Assembly (NCBI GenBank): GCA_022316685.1
Contig: JAKJHU010000039.1
Coordinates: 3,348,001 to 3,412,000, forward strand
DNA length: 64,000 nt
Direction: 5' to 3'
Origin: Progne subis subis
Lineage: Eukaryota > Chordata > Aves > Passeriformes > Hirundinidae
Part shown: piece by piece, positions 1 to 12,105 of the stretch
How the letters are laid out: the number at the start of each line of letters is the position of its first letter
Position numbering within the stretch: position 1 is the first letter of the stretch
Translations under genes and position numbers: made by a program
Notes under the pieces: model-generated
What the model was told of the DNA's origin: nothing
Seen by the model: the letters and a program-made list of their open reading frames with translations, nothing else
Database searches by the model: none

Positions 1-1059
1 TCTGCTCAATTATAAAGTGCAAATGCACGCTCTGAATCACTCCTGCAATTTCTGAAGTGCAAGCCCAGCCCCCAAGTTCACAAGCAGTCAGGTGAAGATC
101 CTGCATTGCCTCCTCTCCTTCTGTAGGAGACACATGTCCAGTGGACACCTCTTGCACAGGGCAGGGGAGAAGGGAGATGTCCTTGTATGTCCTCTCCACA
201 GGTGCCCTTTAAGCACAGCAGGACTGGCACAAGGACTGTCTGCACAGAGGGAACAGCAGCATTGATCACAGGTTCTTTGTCCTTTATAAAACAGCATGTA
301 AGGACTGGAGAAGGCTGATAATATGGTGTCCTGAAGTGTTGTCAGTGGCATAAGCCATTCCAGCTTCATCCAGCTTGTAATTAAACTGCTGTCACTTGCA
401 GAAGATATCCCACAATGGCATTTATCCTTCACAGCTCCCCCAGAGCACAGAGAGCTCCTGGACCTCAGTGTGTGTGCTCTGCCTCCCTGCAGGGCACTGC
501 AGAGGAGCTTGGTCACTGCTGTTCAAAGATGTCCCCCAGTGAAAAGACTGCTGGGGAAAGACAGGGTGAGTAGCAGGGAAGTGGTTGCTTCTGAGGTACA
601 TTGTAAAACAAAAATTAATTTAAAATCCTGATCAGGAGGCAAAATACAGATGACTCCAGAAACTGAGAAACAACTGTCAAGACAAGGGGAGTGTCATATC
701 CCCATCTTGGGGGTGGACACGATACCCTCAGCTTGACAGTGAATTCACCGAGTGACAATCTGAGGTTGAAATCCAAGCACACTTCTCTCCTTGGCATGCC
801 AGTATCCCATGCCTCTCCGGTCTCACACCTCTAACCATGCACAAATATTCCAATCACCAAGAAATAACTTTGAACATCTCAGCCAGGAAATGAATGAAAG
901 CAATAGGTAAAAATAAAAATACACTTCACATGGGACAATATTCACATCTTTGTGTTGTTTAGTGGTCACATCCTTGGCATGGTGAGCTTGACGTGGTCAA
1001 GACCAACAAAAATCTGTCCTCGGTGAGCAAGCTGGGAGCAGGCAGATGCTGCAAAGTTG

Positions 1060-1730
1060 CACGCCGGAGCACAAGGGACGTGCCAAGGAAACCGCAGTGC
1101 CGGTGGGGACGGGGCAAGCGTCCCGCAGGCCTCCCCCTCACCGCCCTTCTTCCCCTCCCCTGCCCTCCCCCGCGGCGCCCGCCAGCGTCGACGGCGCAAG
1201 TCCACCCTTCTGCTGCAAGTCCTTTCAGCGCTGTGGGGCCGAAAAGCCCTTTTGTCGCTGCCGCGGGGCAGAGCCCGCGGAGCGGTGCGGCCCTGACGGG
1301 CCCGCTGAGGGGTGGGCACCGCGCCCGGCTCCGCCACGGGCCCGCGCAGCGCGGGACGGCGGCGCCGCCTGCCGGCACCAGCCCGCACTGCCCGCACCGC
1401 CCGGCACTGCTCGGCTCTGCCCGCTCCGCCCCGCACTGCTCCGCACCGCCCGGCACTGCCCACAGCCGGCTCCGTGCGCACCGCCCCGCACTGCCCGCAC
1501 CGCCCGGCACTGCCCACAGCCGGCTCCGTGCGCACCGCCCCGCACTGCCCGCACCGCCCGGCACTGCCCACAGCCGGCTCCGTGCGCACCGCCCCGCACT
1601 GCTCCGCACCGCCCGGCACTGCCCACAGCCGGCTCCGTGCGCACCGCCCCGCACTGCCTCGCACTGCCCGCAGCCGGCACTGCCCCGCACCCGGCTCTGC
1701 CCGCACCCCGCGGAGCTCTCCGGCGCTGGA
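1060..1730. promoter_or_regulatory. CpG-rich island inside an RGS6 intron
   Basis: The surrounding intron is AT-rich, but this stretch is dominated by G and C with very frequent CpG. It begins with non-repetitive GC-rich sequence (1070-1430) and passes into a tandem array (about 1440-1680). CpG islands inside genes often mark alternative promoters, but no TATA box, initiator or splice donor could be tied to it here. Promoter function is inference only. Confidence 0.45.
1440..1680. repeat. GC-rich 54-bp tandem array, about 4 copies
   Basis: The motif cacagccggctccgtgcgca recurs with its first base at 1461, 1515, 1569 and 1624, giving periods of 54, 54 and 55 bases. Shorter sub-motifs such as gcaccgcccggcactg occur inside each unit and in degenerate form on both sides, suggesting growth from a smaller GC-rich repeat. 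Because 54 is a multiple of three and the unit lacks stops, several overlapping long ORFs appear on both strands. Confidence 0.9.
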
Positions 1731-2539
1731 ACTACCTCGGAACTGCTCCGGAAACGCTCTTTATTTCGGGAGCACGGGGCTTTGGGGAGGCGCAGTGTGT
1801 TTACTATGTATACGAGCTCTCCTCGCTGCCTGAACTTCATTCCTGATGAAGACTGGGGAAAAAAGCACCTGGCAACTAGTTTGAACCATTAGGAGTCATG
1901 TAAGATATGAACACTTTCTGCAGGTAAAACTCCTTTCCAGCGATCTCCATATTCAACATATGCTCACAGTCAATAAGGCCCAGGGCGCCTGCCAGTTCCA
2001 CAGTGCATTCCCACAAAGTGTCATGTGTTTCCCACTGAGGTCCATAAACAGGGGTGCAGCCTCCTTTTCCTTTGGGTGAAATTCCCATTTCCCATATTCC
2101 CACTTAGCTGTTTCTCTTTCCAGGTGAAACTCTTCGAACTTTTAGGGGAAAAAAATTCAATCCACCAGCTAAATGAACATCTCAGCAATCTCAAGATGTC
2201 TCAGAAGGTTCCCAGGTCATAAAAAAAATGTATCATAACTCTCTGATGCCCTTTCTTTTCTTATTCTTTCTTATTTGTTTTGTTTTAAATTTGGCATTTT
2301 GTCTGCTATATTTTGGGTACTTCAAAAACCACCTGAGTCAAAACAAATTGTAGATGAAAGATAGCAACAGAGAGGAGAAAGAAAACAGAGCAAAGATAAG
2401 AGTTAAAATAAAAACGGAGAGAAATATACCCAACTGTCTGGCTTTCCTGTTCCCACATAAGTAACAGATAGCCAGTAAATAAGTAAGTTACAGGGCTCAG
2501 CCGAGCCCAGGAGACTGGTGGACATGATCCTGCAAGTTT

Positions 2540-2720
2540 ATTGTAACACAGAAACACAGCTGGAAGGTGATCCAGGAAGTCATCGAGTCTAGTCTGCTAT
2601 CTCTGGCAGTGCCTCACACAAGACCCCCACTGGGACCAATTTTTCTCAGGTAGGAAGAGATGGAAATACCCCACCACCATCAGCCCTGTGATTTGGGACT
2701 CACACCACAAGGTATAAGAG
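2540..2720 (-). mobile_element. Possible old CR1-like 3' fragment
   Basis: The stretch runs acacagctggaaggtgatcc, then a phrase like gtcatcgagtctagtctg, which resembles the reverse complement of a CR1 3' region, where a phrase of the type 'gactagatgatct' is usual. The match is loose and the 3' tail is not clear. It may be an ancient copy or chance similarity. Confidence 0.3.
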
Positions 2721-4329
2721 CAGAATTTGGTCCCCTTGCTGTATTACTGAATTACATTAATTTCAAGATATTCTCAAGCGCACGCTTCACAAAATCTTTT
2801 CTAGTGTGACTATGAATTTCTAGGTTTATCAGCAGTCAGTTTCTCAGATCTGCCTTAAATTCAACACAGTGTCCTACAGGGCTCCTACCAGTGTTAATCC
2901 TAGGATTAACCCCAGGATACTCCCCAAATCCTACTGATACTCCCAAGAGATAACACATCCCCATGCAACAGTTCCAAGATCTCTGGCTAGTTACTGGGAA
3001 GAGAGTCCCGAAAATATTAACTGTGAATGTTACTTTTCTAGCAAGGTGCTAAATGCTGTGCTCTCAGAAAGTTTCTTACACTTTCCCAGGGTGGGATGTG
3101 TATCAATTAACTGTAATTGTCTGCCATGCAGACCCTGTCATTTGAATCTGTCTCTCCAGGTTTATAACAGGAGATGGGCATGTCACCCTGGTTTTTCTGA
3201 GTTTTTTAAAGCCTTTTGATTGTTCATAAAATGGAGTCAGACCTTTTAGCTACTGCACAATATTAGGAGCAGTTTCTACCTTTTTCTCACACATGTAACA
3301 TAAACAAATCCTTGGTTTTCATTCTCTGTCCTTTGTTTGCATATTTCTAACCTGAAAACAATTTTAACTGACAGCTGGTTTGGCCATTCAGCTAGGAGGT
3401 GAAAACTCCAGAAGCCAATCCACAGTCAGACCCACAAACATATAAAAAGTAAGAAATAAACAGGCAGAGGGGCTCTCGGGCTCTCGAGTTTGGCTCAGCC
3501 TTGAGCTCGCTCGGAGGAACTATCTGCCCTGCGAAAATCTCTCGTCTCCGTGTGATTGCTTTGCATATCCCGATCACATGGGCGCTTTACAGTGTAATTT
3601 AGGTGCCTTTAGTTTTATTTCCACTTAAAGCTCAAACAAATCCTTCTCAGGTGATTCACTGACTCTTCTTCAGCTTCTCTTCTCTCTCTAAAGGGAGACT
3701 GGATAAGAGGAAACCATGTGCTTCTGAGCCATCAGCTTAGGTGAGGCAGATCCAAACTTTGCTGTTGAATGTAACTTAGATTTTCCTTGCATGTGTAAGC
3801 ATCCAGCAGTTGCTTTCCTTTATGCTCCATACTCCTAGTGAGAATTAAGGAGCTTTCTCTGAACCTGAACCCTTCTCCTCTCCAGCATCACTGCTAACAA
3901 TCCACTCTATTCCAATTTTCTTCATTAATATTTCTACCTTTACATCCTGTTATTTAAAGCTTTAAGCAGGCTTGCTAATGTATCCAACCAATATGAGATC
4001 ATATTACCACATAAACCAATACCATTGTAATGATACTGTGACAGCAAAGTTCCCACACTAAGAATGATGCCAATGTCTTCCACAAAGAATGCAGGATTCA
4101 ACCTGTCTATGCCAGCCCACCGATTTGCCACCTCCCTTCACTACATCTCAAAACCAAAGAGAATGTGCATCAGCAGGAGGAGCAGCTCCGACTGACCAAG
4201 GAAGGCACGAGTTTGCTTTCTCATGATCAAACTTCCTCCATTTGTTTGAGTGGGATGAACGTGGGGGATAGGCACAAGTCATAAAACCTGATGGATTTCA
4301 TTAGCACAACCCCAGACTTATTTCAGAAC

Positions 4330-4500
4330 ACTCGTTTGAAGAGTGTTTTAATACAGTATATTAATTTTGCGCTTAATCATTACAATTTAATTGCAAATGA
4401 GTGCCACTGTACATAACTGCAGTAAGCATATGCAAGTGCAGTACCTGTTTAGCAATGGAATTTCAATCTCATTTATGTAATTAGTAGCACTCCCTTGTTT
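4330..4500. promoter_or_regulatory. Candidate conserved non-coding block with homeobox-type motifs
   Basis: A dense group of AT-rich factor-type words such as cgcttaatcattac, tttaattgcaaatga and tatgcaagtgcag stands out from neighbouring intron. Such composition is common in vertebrate developmental enhancers. Conservation cannot be seen from one genome, so this is a candidate only. Confidence 0.25.
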
Positions 4501-5556
4501 TCTTACAGGTTATCTTTCAGGTTTTTCTAAACAATGAAGCGCATTGAGTTTTCACTGTTTTGCTGCTGGCATGTTTTCTGTACTTCTCCTTGAACAGGGA
4601 AACCTAATAAATAGGATGGTAAGTTCCGATGTCATTAAAAATCACTTTGTGGGGAATTTCTCTTTCAGACCTTGCAGGCTAGCAGACTGCATTACAGTGA
4701 CAACTGTTCACATGCCTTAATAGTGTTTGATTTTCTAAGTGAAAAAGAATGAAAAAACCACAGACTAAAACAGGCTGTGGAATCAGGTTCTTAGCTGGTG
4801 TAAAAAGAACATCAAGCCTGCTCACTACCAGCAAAGGCCAAAGCTAGACTGACTGTGTGATCACAGCAGATTTCCTCAGCCCAAGAGCAGGCACAGTTTG
4901 CAGTGAACCTGCAAGCTTCTCTAGCCTTCCCTGCAAATGCTCACTCAGCCTTCTGGAACACAAATGACACAAAAAAACCCCACAAGAACCTGTCCCTTTA
5001 CCCATCCATGTGCTGAGACACAACCACAGCACTGCAAAAAAGCCTCTGCAGTGTTATTCAGACTGTGAGAAAGTGGGGTTTACTGGCTCTCAGCCTGATG
5101 TAGGATCATGTGGGTATCTACATAATTTTTCATAACAAAAGTTTTGACTTCTTCACAACTTGAGAAGTCAGGTACTCTGAATCCCCGCACAGAGTCCTAT
5201 TAAGGTGAGACAAACTGTTGGATAGTCAGCACATGCCAAAATTAATAGTTGTTGCAAACCTGACTTTGTGACTGCCAATACTGCAACAGTTCTTAGCCAC
5301 ATGATGACCGTACTGTTTTCCTCACACAACTTGCACGAAGAAGATACCTGACAACACTGGCTCTGCCAAACACTGAGATTATTTATATAGGTCTAGTATA
5401 GGCTTCTGCAGCAGTGCTATGGGCCAAATCCTGCCTTTGTCATCTTTATTCGAATGCCTGTTTTTAGCAGTTCAAGACACACCAAACATTGCATTTCACC
5501 TATGCAAAAGAGTAAGATCAGTCCCATTCAATTAGTTAAGTCAGAAGAGGTTTCAC

Positions 5557-5682
5557 CTCAGGTTTTCTGAGCTGAATTCTGATTCCAGGAAACGAAGGAA
5601 CTGGTCTCGTCCTACTGGGTCCTTCAGCACCTCATCCATGGAGAAACCCCATCTTTTCACACGCTGCTGACTAGGTTCTTTG
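5557..5682 (-). CDS. RGS6: RGS6 exon 12 of window: start of RGS domain
   Basis: This 126-bp exon completes a Ser codon and encodes [19 protein letters not shown], then [20 protein letters not shown] and NL, ending on two bases of an Arg codon (phase 2 to 2). Borders are aacag before and GAG|gtgaaa after. RVKRWGFS leads into helices 1-4 of the RGS box. The Glu-Asn of SSENL are conserved residues that, in the RGS family, contact the switch regions of G-alpha and support GTPase acceleration. The next exon (beginning FWLAV in the family) was not found in the remaining 5.5 kb to the left. Confidence 0.97.
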
Positions 5683-8600
5683 CTGTTCGGAGAGAGAAGG
5701 GGAAAAACAGATGGAATGTGCATCTCTGCCTGCTGTCCAAGCAGCTGCTGCTGTTTCTGCTAAGTGAAGGGAGGAAGATTATTAGATGAGATTTCTTTTT
5801 TCTCAAGCTTTTCCAGAAATACGAGTTAGCAAATAACATAAAAAACCTATAAAGACCAGGGCCACTATTATTTGCTAACAATACAAGTTAGCAAATAACA
5901 TTAAAAAAAAACCTGTAAAGACCAGGGCAACTGAAGGACTTTAAATCATTACATCATTTGAATCATTAAAGGACACTATTTGAGTGCTACATACATGGTG
6001 AAACAAGAGACAGTGTGAATAATATGATTTTCAGAGTGATTTCTGGTAGGTTTCATTTGAAGAACAGCATACCTTGCCTAAAAGATTATTCATTATGCAC
6101 TTCTTGCATATCTCCTCAAATGTACCCTAGGATTTCTTATGCATCAAGGCAAAAATTTCCCAGCAATGCTCCCATGGTCACTGGTGAGCTCCAGAGCATT
6201 TCCTTGTGTCCCACACAGCGCTGCCTGGTCACTTGGCTTCAAATTTTCAGATTTACATTTGCATTAGAAAAGCGGTTCCACTAAGAAGCAGTGCAGACAA
6301 AGTATCTAAAATGATTACTGGTTTGCGGTCTTTCATTTTTTAGTGCCTCTGATTTTTGCATGCCTAAGTTTCAGAAGACTAAAAAAACATCTTCCTCCTA
6401 CTCTCCATGATCAGGCTTTTCCTTTGTGTCTCAGCTGGGATGCTGAGATGCAGAGGCACCCAAAATCACTAGCAACCTTTCTCCTTAGTTATTTCTTAAT
6501 GCAGCCCAACTTACATAAGCTGCTGTTTGAATTGCCAGACATGTTGCAGAGATGCCTATGGGAAGAGGTGGTGCCTGGGAATCACGAGGATCCTATGAGA
6601 CAGCATGCATCAGAGCGTAATCTGGGCTCACAAAGTGTTTGAAAGCTTCTGGTGTGATGGCGTCATATTATGAGACAACCCTTAAAACACAGCTCAGCTG
6701 CTCACATTTGTGACAGCAGAGCCATTGTTAACAGTACATATCCATTAAACTGTGTCTCGTCATGTCCACAGCGATTCCTAATCACGGAGCCTTAGGGGAC
6801 AGTGGCGATCTGTGCTGAAGACAAATAAGCCAAAGGGGTAAATAAAATGCCTGCTTTCATTTTCTCTTGGTGTAAAGGCTAAGCAAAATTGATAGGCATG
6901 TCCTCACTGGAGGAGCAGCACACTCGGGATGACTCCTCTGCACTCCCCCTCAGGAGCCAGCAGTGCTGCAGACAAGGGTGCAGATCCAGCCTACTTGTTA
7001 CATGCACCAGCCTGGACACCGGGACGCGAGAGCCACGCTTGTGCAGAGCCGTGCGCAATCTAAACCCAGGGAATTTCCTGCTGAATCCAGAGATGTGTGC
7101 CTGCTCTTCTTGCAGCTACACAATGTTCTAGCGCACACAGAAAAAAGGCCGAAGTGCTGTCTAAAGTGGAATGTTTTCCGTGGCATTTCCTGAGTCCTGC
7201 TTGCCATGGAGGATGAACTGTAGTGGCACGGGGCTGCCCATACTCAGCAGCCAGCCTTGCCACTAGCAGTGAGAGGCTCTTTGTTTTCCTGGGCAAGGGC
7301 TCTGCTCTCCTAACTGAGGAAACAGCTTTGCAGGCAGCACAAGGGGATCTTGGGGATCATTTAATTATTCATGCAAGTTGCAACTAGATGCAGATGCAGT
7401 TAGTTTTTTACAACAGAGAACAAAATGGAAATACAGAGCTGCTTGTTCTTCCATTTCCCCACACTACAGCTTTCTCTTTTTCATCCGCAGGAAAATCACC
7501 TTCCTTAACTCTGAAATCACAGCAGAAGCCAAGCATTTATTTTAAATTCTTACAAGGCTGTGACATCAGGTTAATTGTATTCTTCAGGGACACAGACATC
7601 TTTTTTGAGATTTGCAGCTATGTCAACGGATGCAGAAATAATGGATGCCTGGATTACCTTGTGGGTGAGGGTTTCTGCAGAGCAGTGTTTTGCAAGGGCT
7701 GTATCTGGTACTAGCCCTACTACAGAGGATGGTGAAAAAGAGAGAAACTAGTGAAAAAAGAAATAACAAATACTAAAATTATGTGAAGAGGGGCAGAGGT
7801 TAGGAAAATAATGAATTTCTGTGACTACCAGAGAAGCAGGTGAAAAAAACTTTCACATCTCAAACTACTTTGTTTTTAAATGGGGCAAAATCTTGTCCTT
7901 TTCCTGGAACACTGATTCCCTATGAATCAGTTTTCTTAGGCCAACAGCATCTCTAAATTATTATTCAAGAACACACAGGATTAGATTTTGCATTCTCTTA
8001 TCAAAGATTTGCAAAAGTGAACTCTCAGTTCAGATTTGGTGCCAAATGGCAGCAACTAAACACTGGAGAAGCTGCTGAGCCCTTGTAGTTGTTGGCCACA
8101 GGATGTGAGTAGATAATGAAGGTAATATGTGCTGTGGTAATTCCATTCAAATTTGCTGTGGGAGCTGTTAGGCATAGTGGCAGGCAGGACAATTCTATCC
8201 CCTTTACGAGGATTGTGGATAGCTTGTGAAGGCAAGGGACACAGACAGGCCAGACTTCCTTTGTGCCAGCATCACATGGGCAAAACATGATCTCTGTTGC
8301 AGTGTTCTGCTTGGGTTTTTTTGAGGAAAAAAAAGGTGCAAGGTGATGAAATATCCCACAGATATTCCTCCCCGTTTTCATCTATTTGACATCATAACAG
8401 AGACAAGCCAGCTTGTTCACCAACAGGTGAGGACTGAACTCTATCAACCTATTACAATTCCGACCTGTCAAGTCTCACACATCACACATGAGCTACATTC
8501 TTCTGGCTCCGGTGCCAAACTCACTGCACAGCAGGAATGGCCTCTACTCTATAATTCATCCCATTTTTGCAGTAGCATCTTTCATGGGATTCCACGACAG

Positions 8601-8952
8601 AAGCCGGGCTGGAGCATTGCAGCTGGGGAAGAGCAGCCTCCCAAGGGTAAAATAAGATGGGTGGAACAAGTTTGTCTCAGCAGTATCCTATCGCTTTAGG
8701 CTCCTAGACCTGAGTCTGTGCATGTGCTCGAACAGGTATAAGAACATCCACTACCTGACTTACAGAGTCCCACACATCAAGCCATATGGAAGCAGAAGGG
8801 CTGAAAAATTCACAGATACCAGTGATAAATTTTAGTTATGTTCTCGAATCTTGTTCATACAACCAACTTTCCAAACAGGGCAGTGTGAAGAGCATACAAA
8901 CAAAATGGCAAGATGACGCTCACATTCGTTACAACTACCAATTATTTTTTAC
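5683..8952 (-). other. RGS6 intron between GGL and RGS-domain exons
   Basis: This 3,270-bp intron holds a local tandem duplication at 5819-5931 close to the downstream exon. No transposable element or RNA gene was recognised in the remainder. Short ORFs here lack homology that I can name. Confidence 0.8.
5819..5931. repeat. Direct duplication, period 62 bp, intronic
   Basis: The phrase gttagcaaataaca followed by an A run, then aaagaccagggc, occurs at 5824-5862 and again at 5886-5928, with only small changes and a longer A run in the second copy. Between the copies lies tatttgctaac, an inverted echo of gttagcaaata. It sits about 140-250 bases upstream of the acceptor of exon 12 (transcript sense). 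Confidence 0.85.
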
Positions 8953-9063
8953 CTCATTTCAATGTCCCACAATGCTGCATCATCACTTATCCAGGGATTG
9001 GAAGGCTCAGCAGGAGTTATAAAGGGGTCATATTCCACATACTGCTCTGTGTAGGCGATTAAA
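8953..9063 (-). CDS. RGS6: RGS6 exon 11 of window: second half of GGL domain, likely cassette exon
   Basis: This 111-bp exon completes a Ser codon and encodes [20 protein letters not shown] followed by [16 protein letters not shown], with two bases of the next Ser codon (phase 2 to 2). Borders are gccag before and GAG|gtaaaa after. It carries the NPW motif of GGL domains, which contacts G-beta-5. It is symmetric and exactly 37 codons long. Published RGS6 splice forms with an incomplete GGL domain lack about this many residues (from memory). The acceptor is preceded, ten bases away, by an uninterrupted T29 run and then (TTC)n in the transcript, and the donor gtaaaa is sub-optimal. Both are compatible with regulated inclusion. 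Confidence 0.96.
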
Positions 9064-9069
9064 CTGGCA

Positions 9070-9072
<3 letters not shown>

Positions 9073-9103
<31 letters not shown>

Positions 9104-9118
9104 AGAAGAAGAAGAAAG
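9073..9118. repeat. A29 run followed by (GAA)n beside a splice acceptor
   Basis: On the plus strand 29 uninterrupted A residues (9073-9101) are followed by about five GAA units. In the RGS6 transcript this is (TTC)n then T29, lying ten bases before exon 11 starts at 9063. It therefore forms, or merges with, the polypyrimidine tract of that 3' splice site. Length may vary between individuals and assemblies. Confidence 0.92.
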
Positions 9119-9177
9119 TAAGGGTTTGAGTGCTCAGTCACGTGTCAGAGAGGTACAGCTTTTCTTTTTATCCTGTT

Positions 9178-9225
9178 GGTGGTTTTTTTGTTTGTTTGTT
9201 TTGGGTTTTTTGTTTTGTTTTTGTG
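9178..9225. repeat. T/G-rich low-complexity (TTTG)n-like stretch
   Basis: Successive ggttttttt and gtttgtttgtttt blocks with irregular spacing. It lies about 60 bases beyond the (GAA)n tract in the same intron. No element of known family was recognised in it. Confidence 0.7.
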
Positions 9226-11892
9226 TGTGCTTCTTTGTATTTATAGGGATTAGTCAGTTTCTCAGCAACCACAGGAGACCTTTTTCCCAGGGATGATGCA
9301 TGCAAGGATTTCTCTGCAAACACCCACCAGCTCACTGCAGTATTTTCCTCAACAGAAGCATTTTCCTCAAGCTTGTCTCTGGTGAGATGTCCCCAAAAAA
9401 CCTGATGAGGCAAAAACTGGATTGCAAAGTTTGTGTCATCCTGTTCATTGGCTGCATGTCACTATTGCCTCTCATCCTTTTCATTACTGCACACTTTTGC
9501 ACTCACATAAATTTATGCACTCTGAGAAACTCACCTAAAGAGGGTCACGGGCTACAGCTAAGAATATGCTTAAATCTTTGGAGAATAATAGTCCTAAGCA
9601 TCAAAGCTTTGCCTATAGATAATTTTTTAGTTATGTTGGTATAGTATTTAGTCTAATGGCGCTACTGTAAAATACTTCAACAGTAATAATTAACTTAGAC
9701 TATAGGAAATTATATGCATGTAGGAAAAACACCTGGCCTTTACACTGGTTTGCTTCATCGTGAGTGAGTTAAGGCGTATAGCCTCTAATCCTCACTAGGA
9801 TGAGATTCAAAGAGCTTTCTGGGAAAAGGACTGTCTGCTTGCATAAATGATTCAGGAATTCCACTGGGGTGTGGGCTAGAGGTGCATATTTACAAAAGAA
9901 AGACAGCAAATATGAAATAAATCAAAAGAGATTTCTTCTAGTCTATATTGGAAATACTGTAAGGCACTTTAATTTTTGCCTAAGTCTGCCAAGTAATTAA
10001 CTAAACTAATTATACTGAACAACCAATGTACCTGCACTGTGATTGTCCATGCTAAACTTTACCTCTGGCCCTCCACATCTCAAAAAGGCAGGCGAATGAA
10101 AAGACCCTGCAAAACAAAGGGTCATAAAAGGCAGAAAGTTTCCCTGACCTGCTCTATAGTAATTATTTCTTTTTGTTTGTCCTAGCTCTTATCATGAGGC
10201 ATTAAAATCATACACTTTTGTAACCACAGTAGGTTCCCATTGCCCCTTAGGGCACTCAGGGCTGTCTCATCTCATTTCATTAATTACATTTCATGACTGC
10301 TGTGGGTCAAGGGTTGGAGGAGGGAGCAGCGTCCAATTTCACAGAGCAGCAGCAGTCCCTTAGACATCAATGAAAAAGAGGGTTGGTTAAAAAAGAAAAG
10401 AAAGCCAAAAAGGATCAATCAGGAGATATCTGCTGTGAAACCTGAATTGCTCCTAATAAAATAATAAGAAGGCATCAGAGGTGCTAGTACTTGTACTAGC
10501 AAAAAGGAAAAGGGGAAAAAACCTAAAATGAAACGAGGGGGAATTTCTAAGCACATTTTGCTGATTCAGTACAATGGCATCAGCAGAATCATTGCCTCAT
10601 TGTCTAAAGGAGGCTACAGGCGGGGAACTCCTTAGGAAAAGCATTTTTGTCAAAATGTAAACCTGGCTTTTTGGGTGATAAACTGAATATCCGGTAGAAG
10701 AGGTGGTGGGAACAGTTGACTGAAGGGTGCAGAGGATGCCTTGAGAACCCATCTGTCTCAATCAAGGGGGCCTGCTGAGCCTTCACAGGAACTTTGATGA
10801 GAAGCTGAAAGGATAGCACAGATTTTCATCAAGGGAACTGAGATTGCTTCTGGTAGGAAGATGCTCATTTTTCCCCAGCCATTTCGGTGATGCTGTGTCT
10901 AATGAAATTGTACTAACACTGCACAATGCCGTCAGGGAAAACAATAGCTAGACTACATTGACAGTTTTGCTCAACAGTTCTCAAAGCTCAGTGGCTAAAA
11001 CTGACAGTGTGCAGGTCCCAAGTGGGGAGAAAGGATGTGGAAGAAAGACAGTTTCTAAGGTGAGTGGAGCAGCTGAGGGACACCTGTTCCCTCAGTTGGT
11101 ATAGATCTACTCCTGGAAGAAGAACAGCGAGGAAGGGGAAGAAAATCTTTAGCAGCGAACATATATCTCACAGAAGCTGGAGATATACTTTGGAGAGCCC
11201 TCCTCTTCTGACAGACAAGGGCTATCCCAAGAATAGTGTGAATTAATGTAAAATAAATACAACTGATCTATTACTATTGAAACAATTTATATCTTATTCC
11301 CATAACTTGTTTGCCCTAGTGCTTCCTGACTTAATTGCTCCTTGTTATTTCCCTCATCCACTCTCAAAGTTCCTTTGAGCTGTACTGAAAAATTGGCAGA
11401 TGGTGCCACTGTCAGGCTTAACTGTTGAAGGGAGTGTGCCTGGAAGTCATCTCCTGTACCCTGATCTGCCACAGTGTCACCTAAACTGTCCCGAGAGCAG
11501 TGTCCAGCCTGACTTGATAACAGCAGCATCTCCTAACACAGCAAATTTGTTCCTAGTGCTTATAATGGGGCTTTCAAGTCTGCACAGGTTTTTTTTCAGG
11601 AAATTATGCAAGTCAGGTCATCCATGTTCAATCCTCCTCACCAGTCCCCACCCCTGCAAAGCCACTAGACCCATCAGCTCCTCTACTTCCCTCCTACCTG
11701 CTCTGCAATGCTCCGTGTCCAGGCTGCACTTCCCAGGACTCTCCACACCAAGTCCTGGGACTTTCAATCAATATTGCCAATATTCAAATCAATATTCAAA
11801 GTCATCACATGACCAAACACCTCCTCACAAGATATAAAGATCACAATCATAAATTTAATTTTTTATAATTATTAATAATTATTTAGAAGTAT

Positions 11893-12105
11893 AAAATTCT
11901 TCACCCAGAGGGTGTTTGAGCACTGGAACAGCCTCCCCAGGGAAGCAGTCACGGCACTAATCCTGCCAGAGTTCAAGAAGCGTTTGGTCAATTCTCTCAG
12001 GCAGATGGTGTGATCCTTGGGGCTCTCCTGTGCAGGGCCAGGGGTTGGATTTGATGATCCTGGCGGGTCCCCTCCAACTCAGCTTATTCTGTGATTCTGT
12101 TCTCA
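11893..12105 (+). mobile_element. CR1 LINE 3' fragment
   Basis: The phrases attcttcacccagagggtg, gagcactggaacagcctccc and the ending ttattctgtgattctgt are the conserved 3' end of CR1, the dominant LINE of birds. The copy is strongly 5'-truncated (about 210 bases), lacks coding capacity, and is oriented opposite to RGS6. An AT-rich block sits at its 5' side. Confidence 0.9.

Larger units (their letters stand above)
1..5556 (-). other. RGS6 intron after the first RGS-domain exon (partial)
   Basis: No exon was recognised here; I searched by eye for the expected FWLAV...EIWQEF residues on the minus strand without success. Contents: a CpG-rich island around 1060-1730 with a 54-bp tandem array, a possible very old CR1-like fragment at 2540-2720, and an AT-rich homeobox-motif-rich block at 4330-4500. 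The rest looks like unique intronic sequence. Confidence 0.8.

Noticed and set aside
966..1892. Several 150-300-codon ORFs on both strands in the GC-rich island
   Set aside because: They overlap in nearly all frames and consist of Ala/Pro/Arg/Gly-rich translations of a 54-bp repeat. GC-rich sequence lacks stop codons by composition.
1876..2103. 75-codon minus ORF reading through GLIDCEHML
   Set aside because: No family match that I can name and no RGS6 residues; the splice borders expected for the next RGS exon are absent.
11400..11837. 145-codon plus ORF next to a CR1 fragment
   Set aside because: Composition and lack of any motif suggest chance. It is not in the sense direction of RGS6 and shows no exon borders.
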